From the NCBI RefSeq assembly GCF_910596095.1, contig NC_056550.1, positions 6,720,501-6,784,500 on the forward strand: a stretch of 64,000 nt of DNA. Direction: 5' to 3'. Under the pieces are notes generated by a model, which had not been told where the DNA came from, did no database searches, and worked only from the letters and a program-made list of their open reading frames with translations. Shown here piece after piece: positions 50,394-62,806 of the stretch. The DNA is from Thunnus maccoyii. Lineage: Eukaryota > Chordata > Actinopteri > Scombriformes > Scombridae. Position 1 is the stretch's first letter, and every line of letters starts with the position of its first letter. Position numbers and translations under genes: made by a program.

Positions 50394-50944
50394 TATGTGC
50401 GTGTGTGTGTGTAGGTAAGTCTTTTCATCAACTGTCTGAGGGACTAAAAACACTGGATGGGCCTTGCCAATTCTGCTCTGATGCTCCACCAATTACCATT
50501 CATACCAAATACTAAAACAAACACACATACACACAAACTCACATATATATGAAAGAAAGTGTCTTGACTTCAATCAGTTCATCCCTAAAAGTGCTTTACT
50601 CCGATAACATCTGCCTTTGTTCTCTCTGTCTCTTAGTTGAGTCCTCTGTCTCCCTGTTGCTTTAGCAAAGTATTAATGAATAATACAACAGAGTTCCTAT
50701 CATTTCTTCTGTCTCCTTTCTTCTTTATCTTTCTGTTCCTCCGAAGATCAACCGATACTGTACAAAGGAGACAGCGAAAGCTCTCTCAGCGTCAGTGTTG
50801 TTTACATTGCCCTGAATCAAGAAGACCCACTTGAAAAACATTCACAAATCAAACTGCAAATGGAGGTTGCACAGCCTATTCATATGAAATAAAGTCTCCT
50901 AAACTGTTGAAAAAATATTTTTCCTTCTGTATAAATTCTGGAGT
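49271..50944. other. Gene-free spacer
   Basis: No gene recognised apart from a GT microsatellite at 50338-50392. The short frame at 49829-50086 has no family features. Confidence 0.55.
50338..50392. repeat. GT microsatellite
   Basis: An uninterrupted (GT)n tract of about 27 units, followed after a short break by more GT. Confidence 0.97.
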
Positions 50945-51835
50945 TAGAAACACAGTACTGAGACAGCTCTTATTAAAGTTTTAAATGATCTTTGCATATG
51001 CTTAGATGCAGGCAAGACTTCTGGCTTTTTTTTTTCTTTTACCTCAGTTCTACATTCGTTGAAGTGGATCACAAAATATTGGATTGACTCAAAAATTAGG
51101 TCTAAGGGGACCTGTCCTAAACTGGTTTAAATCATATTTACAGAACAGTAACTTTTTTGTCTCTATTGGAGCAAGAGAGGTCTAAACAATACAGGACTTT
51201 ATACGGAGTTCCTCAGGGTTCAATTCTTGGTCCTATTTCATTTCATCATAACATGCTTCAAAATGGCCGTATTATTCACAGTAGCAACGTTTCCCATCAT
51301 GATTATGTGGACAATAAATATATATTCAGTGCATTGTGCAGATTAATAACTGGAAGTCACAGAATTTCCTTCATCTCAAACAAAATTGAATTTTTCTAAA
51401 TTTTTGGGGGGGAAGGGGTACTCTACAACATAGGCAAGAGATTAGTGTTTACCTTACCTCCCTGTCAATTCAAATCTCATATCAAGTCAGGAATCTGGGC
51501 ATAGTGATAGACTGTGGTCCGTTTCCTGGTTTACCCCCCAAAATCTGTAAAAACTGTATTTTTTTCAGAATACAGGATCCAGACAAAGACAAGACTTACA
51601 CTGGCCTCCAGTTTGTCATAGAGTTGAATTCAAAACCTTACTGCTTACATATAAATCACTAAATGACTGACTACAATGACTCCTACAATATGAAACAGCC
51701 AGACCTCTTAGATCCTCTGCAAAACATTGGCTTACCACACTTGTGGAACAAATTACCAGATGATCTGCTATAAGGTGTGCCCCAATTCTGACCACATTTA
51801 AAGCAGACTCAGAGTAAAACCCTGTTATTCTCTGT
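50945..51835 (+). mobile_element. Degenerate LINE, L2/Rex/CR1-like (reverse transcriptase to 3' region)
   Basis: Broken frames read GLRGPVLNWFKSYLQN, then YGVPQGSILGP (51205-51234), and a changed active-site region HDYVDN where YADD is expected. Further right is HWPPVCHRVEFKTLLLTYKS, the usual C-terminal motif of these elements. Stops and frameshifts make it non-functional. Confidence 0.8.
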
Positions 51836-54800
51836 TGCTTCTATTTAGTTTTTGTGTCTTTTTTCATTTTTTATATCAGTGTTTCCTTCAAATGTGTATA
51901 CATGCTCACACCCCTTGTTTTAATAATTCTTTTAAAGTTAGTTTCCAGTTCCTTTTAAAGTTTAAACTGAATATATGTATGTATGGGATATATAAATACA
52001 TTTCCCTTTCCTAGTCCCAGATGTGGCCTATTCCCAGATGTGGTTTACCAGCACAGATTGCCGTTTTTCTAAGTGGAGGGAGAATATTTGCTCATTACAT
52101 GTATGGATGACCTTGGGTGAATGGGTTTGTGATTGTGGCGTGTGTGTGTGTGCATGTGTGTGCATGTGTGTGTGTGTTGATGTGCATTTGTTCTTTTGTG
52201 TGTTTTACCCAGTGTGAATGGAACAATCCTCTTATGGTGTCCATTCGTCAGGAGCAGCAGTCTGTCATGCAGTGCTGAGGAGGGTTTAGGGATCTCCTGC
52301 TGGGCCAGGCCTCTGGGCTGCCAGCAGGAGAGGCACCTCCTGATTCAGAATGAGACTCGGTGGCCATCAGGATTACCCACAATGCCCACTGCTGCTGTCT
52401 CGCCTTCCTAATTGGTGACGTCAGTCCGTGGGTGTGTGTAATTACAGATTGAAGCACAAAGACGGGGGAAAGAATAATACAGAGAGGAAAGAGAGAATGA
52501 AATGGATTTTCCTTATTTATTATTTATTTAGTCTACTCTGTCTAGACTGGAATAACAATACAAACACTAAAAAAACAGTTCTTATATATAAGTTCAGGAA
52601 AAACTGAAAAATAAAATCACTGCAATATAAATACACAATTATGAGATTATATTCATGATTGAAAGCATGATTTGTTCTCTTGGAGCTATAATAATCAAAA
52701 TTCTACTTGAATCTTTTTTTTTGGTTTATTCTAGACAGACACAAGTGTCTTATGCTCATTACTGTGAATAAAAAACAGTATTGGTGTATTGGTAGAAAAA
52801 TGCAAGGATTATAAAGACAACAAAAGCCTCTTTCACTATAGGTATAGGTATAATTACAGCAAGCTTAAAACTGGACCCAGGTAAGATGGCTGTCATATTG
52901 TTCCCTCTCAGAATGGCATGTCATTATAACACGTCGCATCTAGTATTTTATATCTATGCCTTGACTTTAATTATGTCCTGGTAGGGTATGTGTGTGTTTT
53001 TAATTCTGGCTTCATCGTGACCTTGTGATCGTCTTACAGATTAAGTAGTGCTTCCAGTGGAACTCTAATTGAACTGATGCAGAGATTGGCATGTACTTTT
53101 GAATGAGAGTGGAAATAGACCAAAATATTGCTCTGACATTCTCCTAGCATCTCAACTCAGATGGGAATATTCTCCTAGGATCAATCAAGCATACATTTAA
53201 TCAACCAGGAGGTAAAATATCCTTAAACAGATTTGTAATTCCAGATAATTCACTTGTACAATTCAACAGGAAAGAGATTGAAAACTTTGAGGCTAGAATA
53301 AATGACATGACATTACAATCCACCTTGCCTTTACAGGCAAACAAAACAATGTACAATACTGTGCAGCGGTCATACAAAGGCTCTGCTGCACTGCCATCTC
53401 TTACCACAGGGAGTCACAGTGGTGATCTGTTATTGTGAGCTGAGATGAGAAGTTACTGTCAGGAAATTATAGAGCTTCACATTATTAATGAGAGGCTTTC
53501 TTTAGTTTCACTGAAGTCACCTTAAAAGCCACAGTACTGACACACTCTCACATGATTCTCCTGACTCCTTGTAAGTCATCAGGTGCCCTGTTTGCTCCAG
53601 AGAGCTGTGCATGTTTCCTGGTAATGGTGATCCTCTAGAGGTCTCTCTCAACGCAAGCATCTTGTTTGCGTCTGTGTGTTCACATGTGAACCCAGTCCAC
53701 GCACACACACACATAAACACACACACATACACATGTGCAACCTTATGATGTGCATAGAGCATTTAGTAAAATACAGAGGCTTGTTTGTGCCATGTGTTTG
53801 GTGTGACTCAGTTGGTGTTGTTGATACTGTAAAACTATAGAAACAGAAGCCTTTGAATATTTTCTCTTTCACATTCTCCTTTCAAGAGGGCCTCAATGAA
53901 CAAACAGAGGCTTTAAAAGGCAAATCAATTGATGTTCAACTTCCTACATGACTCTAATGTTTGAGGAACATTCCTGTTTATATTTAATATGTTATTTTAA
54001 TATTTCACATTAATATTGACGTGATTTTGCTATTCCCCCTTCAGCAGATGGATTCATCTAGTATTAAACTCTGCACACACATCATTCTGCACAGTGAAGC
54101 TCAAACATTCAAGTGAAGTAACAAGAGGCAAAACACATTTTTGAGTGGAGGGGGACTTAGGGTTAACTTAAGGGTTATTATGTCTCTGAGCATCTACACT
54201 GCTAGGCCATATTAGGTTGAATAACAAGTGATAGTGTCTTTCAGCTTTAGCAATAGTATTTTATGTTATTTTTTAAAAGAGTACTCCAGCAATTAAGTAT
54301 TGGATTTCTATAAAGTTGAGGGACTTGTGAGAGACAGATAAAAAAAAAAATAAAAGAAAGATATTCTGACTTCAAGTGAAACTCCCAAAACTCTGGATCC
54401 TACACTTCCCATAATACAAGTGATTGCATCTTTCATTAGACCCTTCCTGCCTGATGAAGTCACATATCTTTCAAACTTCAATCCCGAACACTTCACAATG
54501 ATTTAATAGAGGTCCTAAAAATGAGGACGATGAGAATGACAGACACAGGAGGCAAAGAGTGACGAGAAAAACCTCACCCATAGTTACTGTAACAGACAAC
54601 GACTCACTATAAGAGCACAAAACAATTAGTAATGCTTCAGTAATACATGAGTCATGATGATCTAATACTAGATCCGGAAGGCAAACAGTATCTACCTTGA
54701 AATATAAAGCTGTTTCTATCAAACTGCTAGTCAGATCTAAACATCTACATGTTGATGCATGGCGGTCTTTGAGAGAATGGTGCAATAAAACCAAATACAT

Positions 54801-55879
54801 CTAGCAAGTGCCAGTTGACAAATCAGGGGAGGATGAGAAAGAAAATTTCTGTATTAATTTTGTGTCAGGGATCTGACTGTCACTTGTCAGCTTTATTAAA
54901 GATTGTTTCTTTTGAATGTCGGGTCATGTAGCAACATGAAGATGTTTGCATTCATTAAGGAATTAAATCATGCACTAGTTATGCATTACTTAGATACATG
55001 TTTTGTAACCTTGTTATAAAGTGTTATATGTTTATATATAAAACTTTTATATTGTATATATATTTGTTTTATGCACTGCAAACTATAGGGCCTCTAAAAT
55101 GATCATTACAGAAAATGAAAAACCTCTGATGGTCTCAGAAAAACACTGTGAGCTTTAAAATATTGTTATTTACTGTAGGAATATTCTAATTGGTTGATTT
55201 AGGAATGTGCCAAACCTCAACTATACTATTACTTTAGTGCTCCAGCAATGATAGAGTTCCACCAAGTGTTTTCTTGACTCTAAAACATAAATTTGCTGTA
55301 TGAACTTGTAAAAGACATAACACATATAGGTAGTTTGATGTTTTGTGCTAACATGCTGTGTGTGTGTGCCCAATGGTGGAACATACGTACCAACACCATG
55401 TGTGTTACTTCTTCGTCTTTTTCTTCAGAGCCACGGGACTGGTCATAATCCACATACTCAATACAACTGCCACAAACTTATCATTGTTGCTAAGTGACAA
55501 CCTGGTATCTCCACCATGTCATTTTTACCAGAATGAATTTTTACTTGTTTCCAACTTGGCGATGATGAACTTTTTGTTCATCTGATGGGTTTTAAAAAGG
55601 GTTTAATCATCCCAAAGACCACATAGTCTCTCAGTGATGTGCTTGAAAAAATGGGGGGGAGGGACTTCTGTCCAATCTTCTGTTTTAAGACAAGTTGGGT
55701 ATTAGTGTGAATGTGGGGTGTTTAGTGCGTGGGTGTTTCAGTTGTGTAATGGGACATGGACGTGTAATGGAAGTGTGTCTGAACACTAATCCTCAGCTTG
55801 TTGCTGAAAATGAGGAGGAGAAAGTGCAAGTTTTTAGACATTCAATAGACATCCAAGATCTGTAAGTTAATGCTAAACA
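51836..55879. other. Gene-free spacer
   Basis: No gene-like frame. A CCAAT-CRE juxtaposition at 52411-52423 is noted below. The rest is AT-rich with short CA/GT tracts (52140-52180 and 53700-53730). Confidence 0.55.
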
Positions 55880-56715
55880 GCTTTAAAGATAGGTGTGAGT
55901 GACCAGATGTTAACCCAACCAAAAAATATTGCAGATGCATTTGCTACTTATTACAGAAAATTGTATAAAGAGGAAGATGAGCCTCACAAAAAAGAAAAGA
56001 TCGAATTCTTTTTCAAGTCAATTAATCTGACTAGATTAACAGCACATGATGCTGATATTCTTATTTCTAAAAGAAGAAACTAAAGAAAATATTCCCAAAA
56101 CTGAAAAATAAGAAATGTCAGGGGTAGATGGCTTATTTGTAAATGAGGTAACCCAAGTTTTATGCAGGGTCTATAATTATGTCCTAGCAGTGGGGAATCT
56201 GCCTGGGTCACGGTCAGACACAGTAATAAGTGTAATTCAAGGGCAATAAGACCTGACTCAATGCATGTTTACTGCCAAATCAGCCTCCTCTGTGTAGACC
56301 TTAAAATCTTGACCTCCTCTTTAGCAGATAGAATATAAAACCATATCAATAAACTTTAAAGCCAGACAGGTTTTATTAATAACTGACAGCAAACTGACAA
56401 TGTAAACAGATGGGATGTGCTGCCCCTGTCACTTTTTGGCAGGATAGAGTCAGTGAGGATAAATATTCTACTGAGACTACTTTTCTTATTTCAATCCCTT
56501 CCTGTCCTAGAACCATAATCCACATTTAAGTTGTTAGAAAAACGTACATCAAAATTTATCTGGTAAAACAGGAGACCAGGAGTCTGGTTGAAAATATTGA
56601 TGTCAACAAAAGAGAAAGGAGGTGTAGGTTTACCCAACCTAAAACTTTACTACTGGGCAGCCCAGCTTCAAGCATTGGTGACCTGGGTTGTCAAGGATTT
56701 AGAGACTGGATGGGT
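55880..56715 (+). mobile_element. Degenerate L1-type LINE with internal deletion
   Basis: Frames read IADAFATYYRKLYKEEDEP and SGVDGLFVNEV, then VYNYVLAVGNLPGS. These match the region before and at the start of the L1 reverse transcriptase. They then jump to KEKGGVGLPNLKLYYWAAQL, from the C-terminal region. The catalytic core between is missing and stops are frequent. Confidence 0.75.
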
Positions 56716-57699
56716 TTTGTTTTGTAATGTCAATTGTCTGTAATCTGTGTTAATAGCAACAAAGTTAAAAAAAATAGGTGTTAGCATTTCTCTTTAATAT
56801 AACTACTAGGTTAATTAGGGTTGCTTGTCCTTGAGTTTTACAGTGATGAACAGAAAACAAAACAAAACTGAACAGCTGTTACTCTCCAAACTCAAATGGA
56901 TTACCACCATCATTATGTAAGAGGATATTAAAGCAGCATCGTTTCTGTGTTCAGCAGTTACTGAGCACTGGCAGTTCATCCTACAGTGTCTATAATGACG
57001 ACATTATGAAACTCAATGAGGTGTGTCTGCCCGACCAGACTTCCACCTGCGCTCGGCTTTTTAAGCCAGAGCAGAAATCAATAACCTCTCCTGCCTGCTG
57101 TTTGTCCACTACAGCTCCACTGCGGCACAGGCAACGTATAGACTTTGAAAGGCAACAAAGATTTGTATTCTGGAGAGGAAGTTGAGAGTGCGGTGAGAGT
57201 TTTGTCTGTGTGGCAGGGTTTACACAGCTAACGCATAGACTTACAGAACAAAGCACTGCCAGCAGTATTGAGACGATCTGGCTCTCTGACTGCCAGCCAG
57301 ACGGCCCTGACAGCTCCATTTAATCTAACAAATAACAGCCTGCTTACTGGAGCTTTTTTCTGACTAGATTTGTGGGTCTCTAAACACATCTAGGCAGAGA
57401 GAGAAATCTGGGCATTTTTAAACATCTACTCATGCATTGCTTTTTTATTTGGTAATGAGATTTTCAATCCTTTATCCACAAGGAAAAACAACTATGCTAC
57501 AAATTTGTTTCACTAAGACATGTATCTGCTTGTCCAGTGATTCTGCTGCTCTGCTGTTGGATCACTGTCTTGTCACAACCTTTTGTTGACAAATTTCCAT
57601 ATATGCCTATTTTTATGTAATCATATGTCTACTATTGTTTGTGGTCTGTCTGCAACCTTTGTGTTTATCTTTGATTGTTTCTCAGTTTTGTATCTATTA
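56716..57699. other. Gene-free spacer
   Basis: No gene or clear repeat recognised. The 109-codon minus-strand frame at 56990-57319 lacks any family motif. Confidence 0.5.
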
Positions 57700-58472
57700 A
57701 CAAAACTACAGCCATGCTAACAGCTCTGTAAGGCTGTAAAAGCAAACGTCAGCATGCTAACATGCTCACAATGACAATGCTAACAAGCTGATGTTAAGCA
57801 GATGTAATGTTTGCCATATTCAGTGTCTTAGTTTAGCATGATAGCAGGCTAACAATTGCTAATTAGCACCACATTTTGTCATAAACCAAAAAATTAACTA
57901 ATAAAAATTTTGGCCTGATGATTGCACTAAACGAAATATTACAAAAGTGATTAAATTTAATTGGACGACATGAATCTGTTCATGGCAATCAAACCAGTAG
58001 CTGTTGAGACATCTCACTCAAAACCTCAAATATGAACCAGATGACACTAGAGGAAAAGTCAGGGGATCTCCAAAGACATTAGCATTCATTGTCTGGGCAC
58101 CATATATATCTGTACCAAATTTTTTGCCAATATATCCAGTAGATGTTGAGATATTTCACAGGATAAGTGAAAATGTTGACCTGCTGGTGGTGATAGAGGA
58201 AAAGTCAGGGGATCACCAAAGTAATTAGGGGACATCTTCCCGACACCATGAATATCTGTACCAAATTTTATAGCAATCCATCCAATAGTTGTTGAAACAT
58301 TTCACTAAAAGCCAAAAATGTCAGCCTGCTGGTGGTGCTAGAATAATGTCAGAGTTGCATACCAAATCAGTAGGATTCATCCTCTGGAGACCATCAATGT
58401 CTGTACAAACCAACAGACCAGTTGACACACCAACATTGTCAACCATAGAGCCATGCTGCTACCATAGCTAAA
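57700..58472 (+). mobile_element. TAGC-type MITE, longest copy with intact right end
   Basis: It runs from ACAGCCATGCTAACAGCTCTG through repeated GATGTTGAGATATTTCACAG-type and AAAGTCAGGGGATCACCAAAG-type units. It ends AGAGCCATGCTGCTACCATAGCTA at 58470. The middle contains two tandem-like units of the same about 120-bp text. Confidence 0.75.
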
Positions 58473-59039
58473 ATGATTGGCAGTTGGTTTACCTGTTAAG
58501 GTAAAGGGTAGATAAACCATTTTGTTTTTAAGTCAAGCTACTATTCCTTTGCAGACAGTCTTTTATCTACAAAGACTGTGTGTCAGTGTTGTGCGCAGTC
58601 TTCCTGTCCATTCCCTTTTGAATGGGTCAGCGTGGGCTGAGTTTGGAAGCTGCGTTGCAGATCTCTTGCTGCGTCTGGCACTGATGAGGTCATAGCTGTG
58701 TGGGCAGCTCTGACCATATGGTACATAAAAACTGTGTGAAAGCCCTAATCCTCAGCAAGGCATTATGCAATGACTTTGCCAAAGGGCCACCCGACTGTCA
58801 ATCATGGAAGTAATATCACGGGTGGAAACATCATGTTTCTCAGTGTGACCCAACCTGATTCTTTTCTTTGTTTTTCTGGCCTCCGGTTGAATGTTGTGTG
58901 GGTGGATCTTGTCTGTCTTTGTAAGTCACAAATCTTGAATCTATCTGTGAAATTTTTCCTGTTTTTTTTTCTCAAGAAGATCTGGTATCTTGTTTTAGAC
59001 TTATTAGTTAGTCAGGTATAGAGGTGCTGGTAAGCAGAT
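58473..59039. other. Gene-free spacer
   Basis: No gene or clear repeat recognised. Confidence 0.5.
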
Positions 59040-59195
59040 TTTTTACCTTTGGACAGAGCCAGGCTAGCTGTTTCCCCCTGTTTCTAGTCTTTATGCTAAG
59101 CTAAGCTAACTGTCTGCTGACTGTTGCTTCATGTTTCTGTACTTACATGATAGTGATCAGTCTTCTCATCTAACTCTTGGCAAAACAGCAAATAA
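59040..59195 (-). mobile_element. Short dispersed repeat, inverted partial copy
   Basis: TTGGACAGAGCCAGGCTAGCTGTTTCCCCC and TATGCTAAGCTAAGCTAAC are the reverse complement of the family at 40060-40610. Confidence 0.7.
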
Positions 59196-59367
59196 ACAGA
59201 AACTATTGCTTTAAATCATATTGTGCTTCAGTTGTGCAAATTCCTAACAAATTTGCAATAACTGACCAAACTAATCACCAAAAACAACTGACATGCAGTG
59301 AAACTGGGACTTTTTGGGCCCCTGGGGGTCTAGAGCCCTGAGGCAGTTGCCCAATTAAAAGGGTGTT

Positions 59368-61140
59368 AAGGCCAATTTATATTTCCCGCGTCTGCATGGC
59401 AGCCATTATTAGTCCGAATGATGTAAATGTCATCATCTGCCCATGTCTGTGAGGGTCCGTGCGGACCATCTGCAGATGTCTGTGTGCAGCCCAAAATTAT
59501 GAGGCCCCAAACTGGACAAAAGCCAAGTAAAAGTTGTGAGAGGAAACAGATGTATGCAAGAGATGTTGAAGAACTGTTAAGGTGCGCGAGAGAAAACGAA
59601 TTATTATTGTGTGCGAGAGAAGATGAGTTCCACCAGGCGAGAAGGATCGAGTATGATAAGGTGCGCGAGAGAGAATGAGTTCTGCGTGACAGAGGTTGAA
59701 GGACCGTTTAGTTCTTGTGAAGGGTGGAACAGCTGAACCATAGCCATGAAGTGCTTCTGTTTACTCTTTGTAATTCTGTTTCAAATGATACAATGCAATG
59801 ATTTGCAGCAGTATTTCATTGAAATTAAAATCTGTGTTCTGTTTGCTGAAGAGAGTGCAAACACGCAGTTATAATGATCTTGAGCAACACATTGAAATGC
59901 TGTCAAAAATTCTTGACCACCTGCTGCAGAATCAGGTAAGGTAAAGCTTCTTCATAACAGGTTTGTCATTTGAACCACCTGTATTGGAGCAGGAAAAAGA
60001 TCTAACCCGCTCCTTTGTTAATCCATGTATCATTTATTCTCTTCACATTCAACGGGGAATCCAAAACTGGAAAATGAAAAAACGATTAGTTATTTTGTTA
60101 TTCATTTATGAATCCAATAAAAAAAAAATTGGCTTGTTTTTTGTACTTTGATTTTATGCTCAAGTCAAAAATAGGAAATGAAAAAAACAGACCAGGACTG
60201 AATTTGATTTTGATATTTAATGTGCCATCTTGGCAGTGTGTGACGCTGCCTAACTTTCAGCCAATCAAAAATAGGCAAAGAGGCGGGCCGAATGGCTGAA
60301 ACAAGCCACTTAGCGGCTGGCAGACCTGTCACTCAAAGCAGCCATGTCCTTCATTATGCATAACTTTATGGCTTAATAAAATTGAAATGGGTGAGTTACA
60401 AAAAGTACCAGGCTGTAAACATGTTTATTTCTGCTGTAAAGTTGGGCATTTTAACATGGGGGCCTATGGGGAATGACTCTCTTTTGGAGCCAGCCTCGAG
60501 TGGCCATTCAAGGAACTGCAGTTTTCGGCACTTCCGCATTGGCCTCATTTTACAGCCCCAGAGGTTGCCGCTTGCACGAAACTCGCCCTTTCTCGCGCGT
60601 GTATCACCGTTTCCTCTAGCAATTTTCGCTCGGCTTTTGTCCGGTTTGGCATCTCATACAAATTTGTGACCGCGCGGACTGTACGCACAGCAAATGCGTA
60701 AACTGCGCATGTGCTAGAAAAGCAAACAGGAATGCCTGTCTCGTGTACACATGTATGCACTGTATTCCTGTCTCATTAAGCTGTCGCTTTACTTTTTACG
60801 ACTTTTTCTCGCTGTTCGGCAACATACAGGAACTCCTCAGCCGCATTCAGACTGAAAACAAGTGGCTTTGTTGGTGTTGTTTAAAAGTGAGACAATGAAA
60901 TACAATCCAGCAAGCCCAGTTGGAGTAGCCTAACAGATTTGACAGCATTTGAAGGTTGATCAGAAAAACACAGCACATCGGTTTGTAATACTCACAGACT
61001 GGTTTTCACAACTCCGGAAAGTTATCACGCTGCAGCGGCACACGTGTGTCCGCGGACCTCCGAAAAAACTATGAATGGAACCACGTGCAAGTCCGCACGA
61101 CCACAGCTGTCCGCGAAGGCGGAAAGCATAAATTGGCCTT
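59368..61140. mobile_element. DNA transposon remnant with terminal inverted repeats
   Basis: The left terminus AAGGCCAATTTAT (59368-59380) is matched exactly by its reverse complement ATAAATTGGCCTT at 61128-61140. Sub-terminal TTTCCCGCGTC and GCGGAAAGC extend the inversion imperfectly. The 1.77-kb interior has a degraded frame at 59427-59678 and GC-rich ends. A foreign repeat containing GGAGCCAGCCTCGAGTGGCC (about 60480-60560) appears to be nested in it. No clear target-site duplication or transposase motif could be identified. Confidence 0.65.
60230..60570 (+). mobile_element. Repeat nested inside the TIR transposon
   Basis: GGGGGCCTATGGGGAATGACTC and GGAGCCAGCCTCGAGTGGCC, then GGAACTGCAGTTTTCGGCACTTCCGC, match a short repeat that recurs in fish genomes. 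Its limits within 60230-60570 are approximate. Confidence 0.45.
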
Positions 61141-61959
61141 TTGTATGAACAGATAAAGATGAGGTGTGTGTAAATGTGTCCTTGATTTCAATATTATTTA
61201 TTATCAAGTCAAACTGAAATAAAGTAGTAGCTACTACCCTGTACAGACACTGTAACGCCTCTCACTGTAGGGAAGATGACCCCCCACAAATTATTTAGCC
61301 GTTTTCCTCAGTGTAGACTCTCGACTCTACATGTGGACTGTACATCCTCTAGACTATTTGTTGTAATTCGTATATATGAATGGTGTTATGCCATTATCTT
61401 TCCGTTTGCTGATACATTCAACAATACATCTAGCCTACCTGTTATTGCAGTTCAAATAATAGCCTTTAAGCTGTTTGCAAATTGAGTAAATTATAATGTA
61501 AGAATCACTGTAAAGCCAGCCTGGTTAGTTTTGCTTTAAGGTGAGATAATTAATCACATTTTACAGTGATGTAAAGCAACTTTCTCCACATTATTTTACT
61601 GTAGTCCTTTGCCGCTGTCTGTGGTGCTGAATTTGGCTCTAACTGGCCTTTTTTGCACACATTACACGTCCATGCTGTCGGCTGAAATACTTGAATTATC
61701 AAACCCATGTTCAGGATATAAAAGCAACACAGTACAGCACTGGAAAAAACACTCTGGGTTGACTAATGTGTAGGCCTGTGTTACAGTATGGGTTGTATCT
61801 TCTGGGATGGATGTCGCTCCATTCATCTGAGGAGACTCCGTTGTGAGTGTGGGAGGAGGGGCGAGAGGGAATCCCAGGAAGGGGTTACAAATATCGCGTT
61901 GCTGCTGTCGCCCCGTCCAGTCTCTAGTTTGATAGGAAGTGAGGGTAGAATAGCAACGA
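61141..61959. other. Gene-free spacer before the MAST promoter
   Basis: No gene recognised. GC content rises toward the right edge as the MAST leader begins. Confidence 0.5.
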
Positions 61960-62767
61960 ATGAATGAATGACAGGAGTTCAAACTTTCTGTGTTATTGTC
62001 GAAGAGGGACGAGAGGGCAGGACGTGCTCTCCTCACTCCCGGTGATGTTTACGGGACCGGACAGGCTCCTCCGCGGCGAATCAGCGGCAATGTCAGCCCG
62101 ACCGAGGAGCTGAAGGATGAAGCGCGTCTCAGAACAGCGCTGCTCAACTACCTCTCGTCCGGTTGTTTTCGCCTGCGCTGAGCTGTGAACACGTTATTCT
62201 TTTGTAGCCGAACGTGGGGGACACGCTCACGTTTCTGCGGGAGATTGTTGTGACAGAACAGGAGAAGTTGGGTTCAGGATCGGATCGGCTGCTCCTACGT
62301 GGATATTGTGATTACAGGGATTGTTCAGGCCTCCAGTCGCTCGGCTGGACAGCATCAAAGTGCACAAACCTCTGGCAAAATGTCAAGGATGCTCCGAGAG
62401 GGAGCGCACACCGCAGAGGCAGCAGCATGACTGTGAACACTCAGATACAGGACTCAGATCAGAAGTGGGTCTGAGAGAACCATCTTGTTTTTTTTAAAGA
62501 GACATTTATATTCATCACACAGAATGGAGCGGCTTGACATTTGTGTATTTTCGTGGGCTTCCTCGACGTGACACGGGACTCCCTTTCCTCTCTGTGTGTG
62601 CGCCTCTTTGGCTCCGAGTGCGCCTGGACGCGGCTGCTGCTGTGCAGTTCGGGTGTGAACTGGATGCCGCAGCCCTGCTGGGTCAAAACACAGATTAGCG
62701 AAGGGTCAAGAGATTGTTTTAGTGAGGGGAAATCCCCGCCAGGAGCCCCACCGCTCTTCATTACGAC
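61960..62767 (+). promoter_or_regulatory. mast1: GC-rich promoter and 5' leader of the MAST gene
   Basis: A block rich in G+C and CpG directly upstream of the first MAST coding exon, with no TATA box seen: a CpG-island-type promoter followed by a 5'UTR. Two open frames inside it (62214-62474 and 61990-62181) begin with GTG, not ATG, and resemble nothing known. They are taken as leader sequence. The transcription start is not resolved. Confidence 0.55.
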
Positions 62768-62806
62768 ATGGATGACTCGGGGATAATACGGCGCCGGAGG
62801 CTGCAG
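62768..62806 (+). CDS. mast1: First coding exon of a MAST-family kinase (partial gene)
   Basis: Thirteen codons, MDDSGIIRRRRLQ, end exactly at a CAG|GTGAGC donor. Human MAST3 begins with a closely similar peptide (MDESSLLRRRGLQ) at an exon boundary, so this is read as the short 5' coding exon of a MAST1/MAST3-type microtubule-associated serine/threonine kinase. An in-frame TGA lies at 62723-62725 with no other ATG before the start, and the start has G at -3 and +4. The rest of the gene (kinase and PDZ domains) lies beyond the right edge. The neighbours junb and rtbdn match human 19p13.2, where MAST1 follows RTBDN, so MAST1 is preferred. The peptide is too short for certainty. Confidence 0.7.

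Noticed and set aside
56990-57319. 109-codon minus-strand frame
   Set aside because: It has a hydrophobic Cys/Ser-rich stretch but no splice context, no family motif and no nearby promoter or poly(A) support.
61990-62474. Two plus-strand frames upstream of the MAST exon
   Set aside because: Both begin with GTG rather than ATG and lie in the GC-rich leader; no homology recognised.
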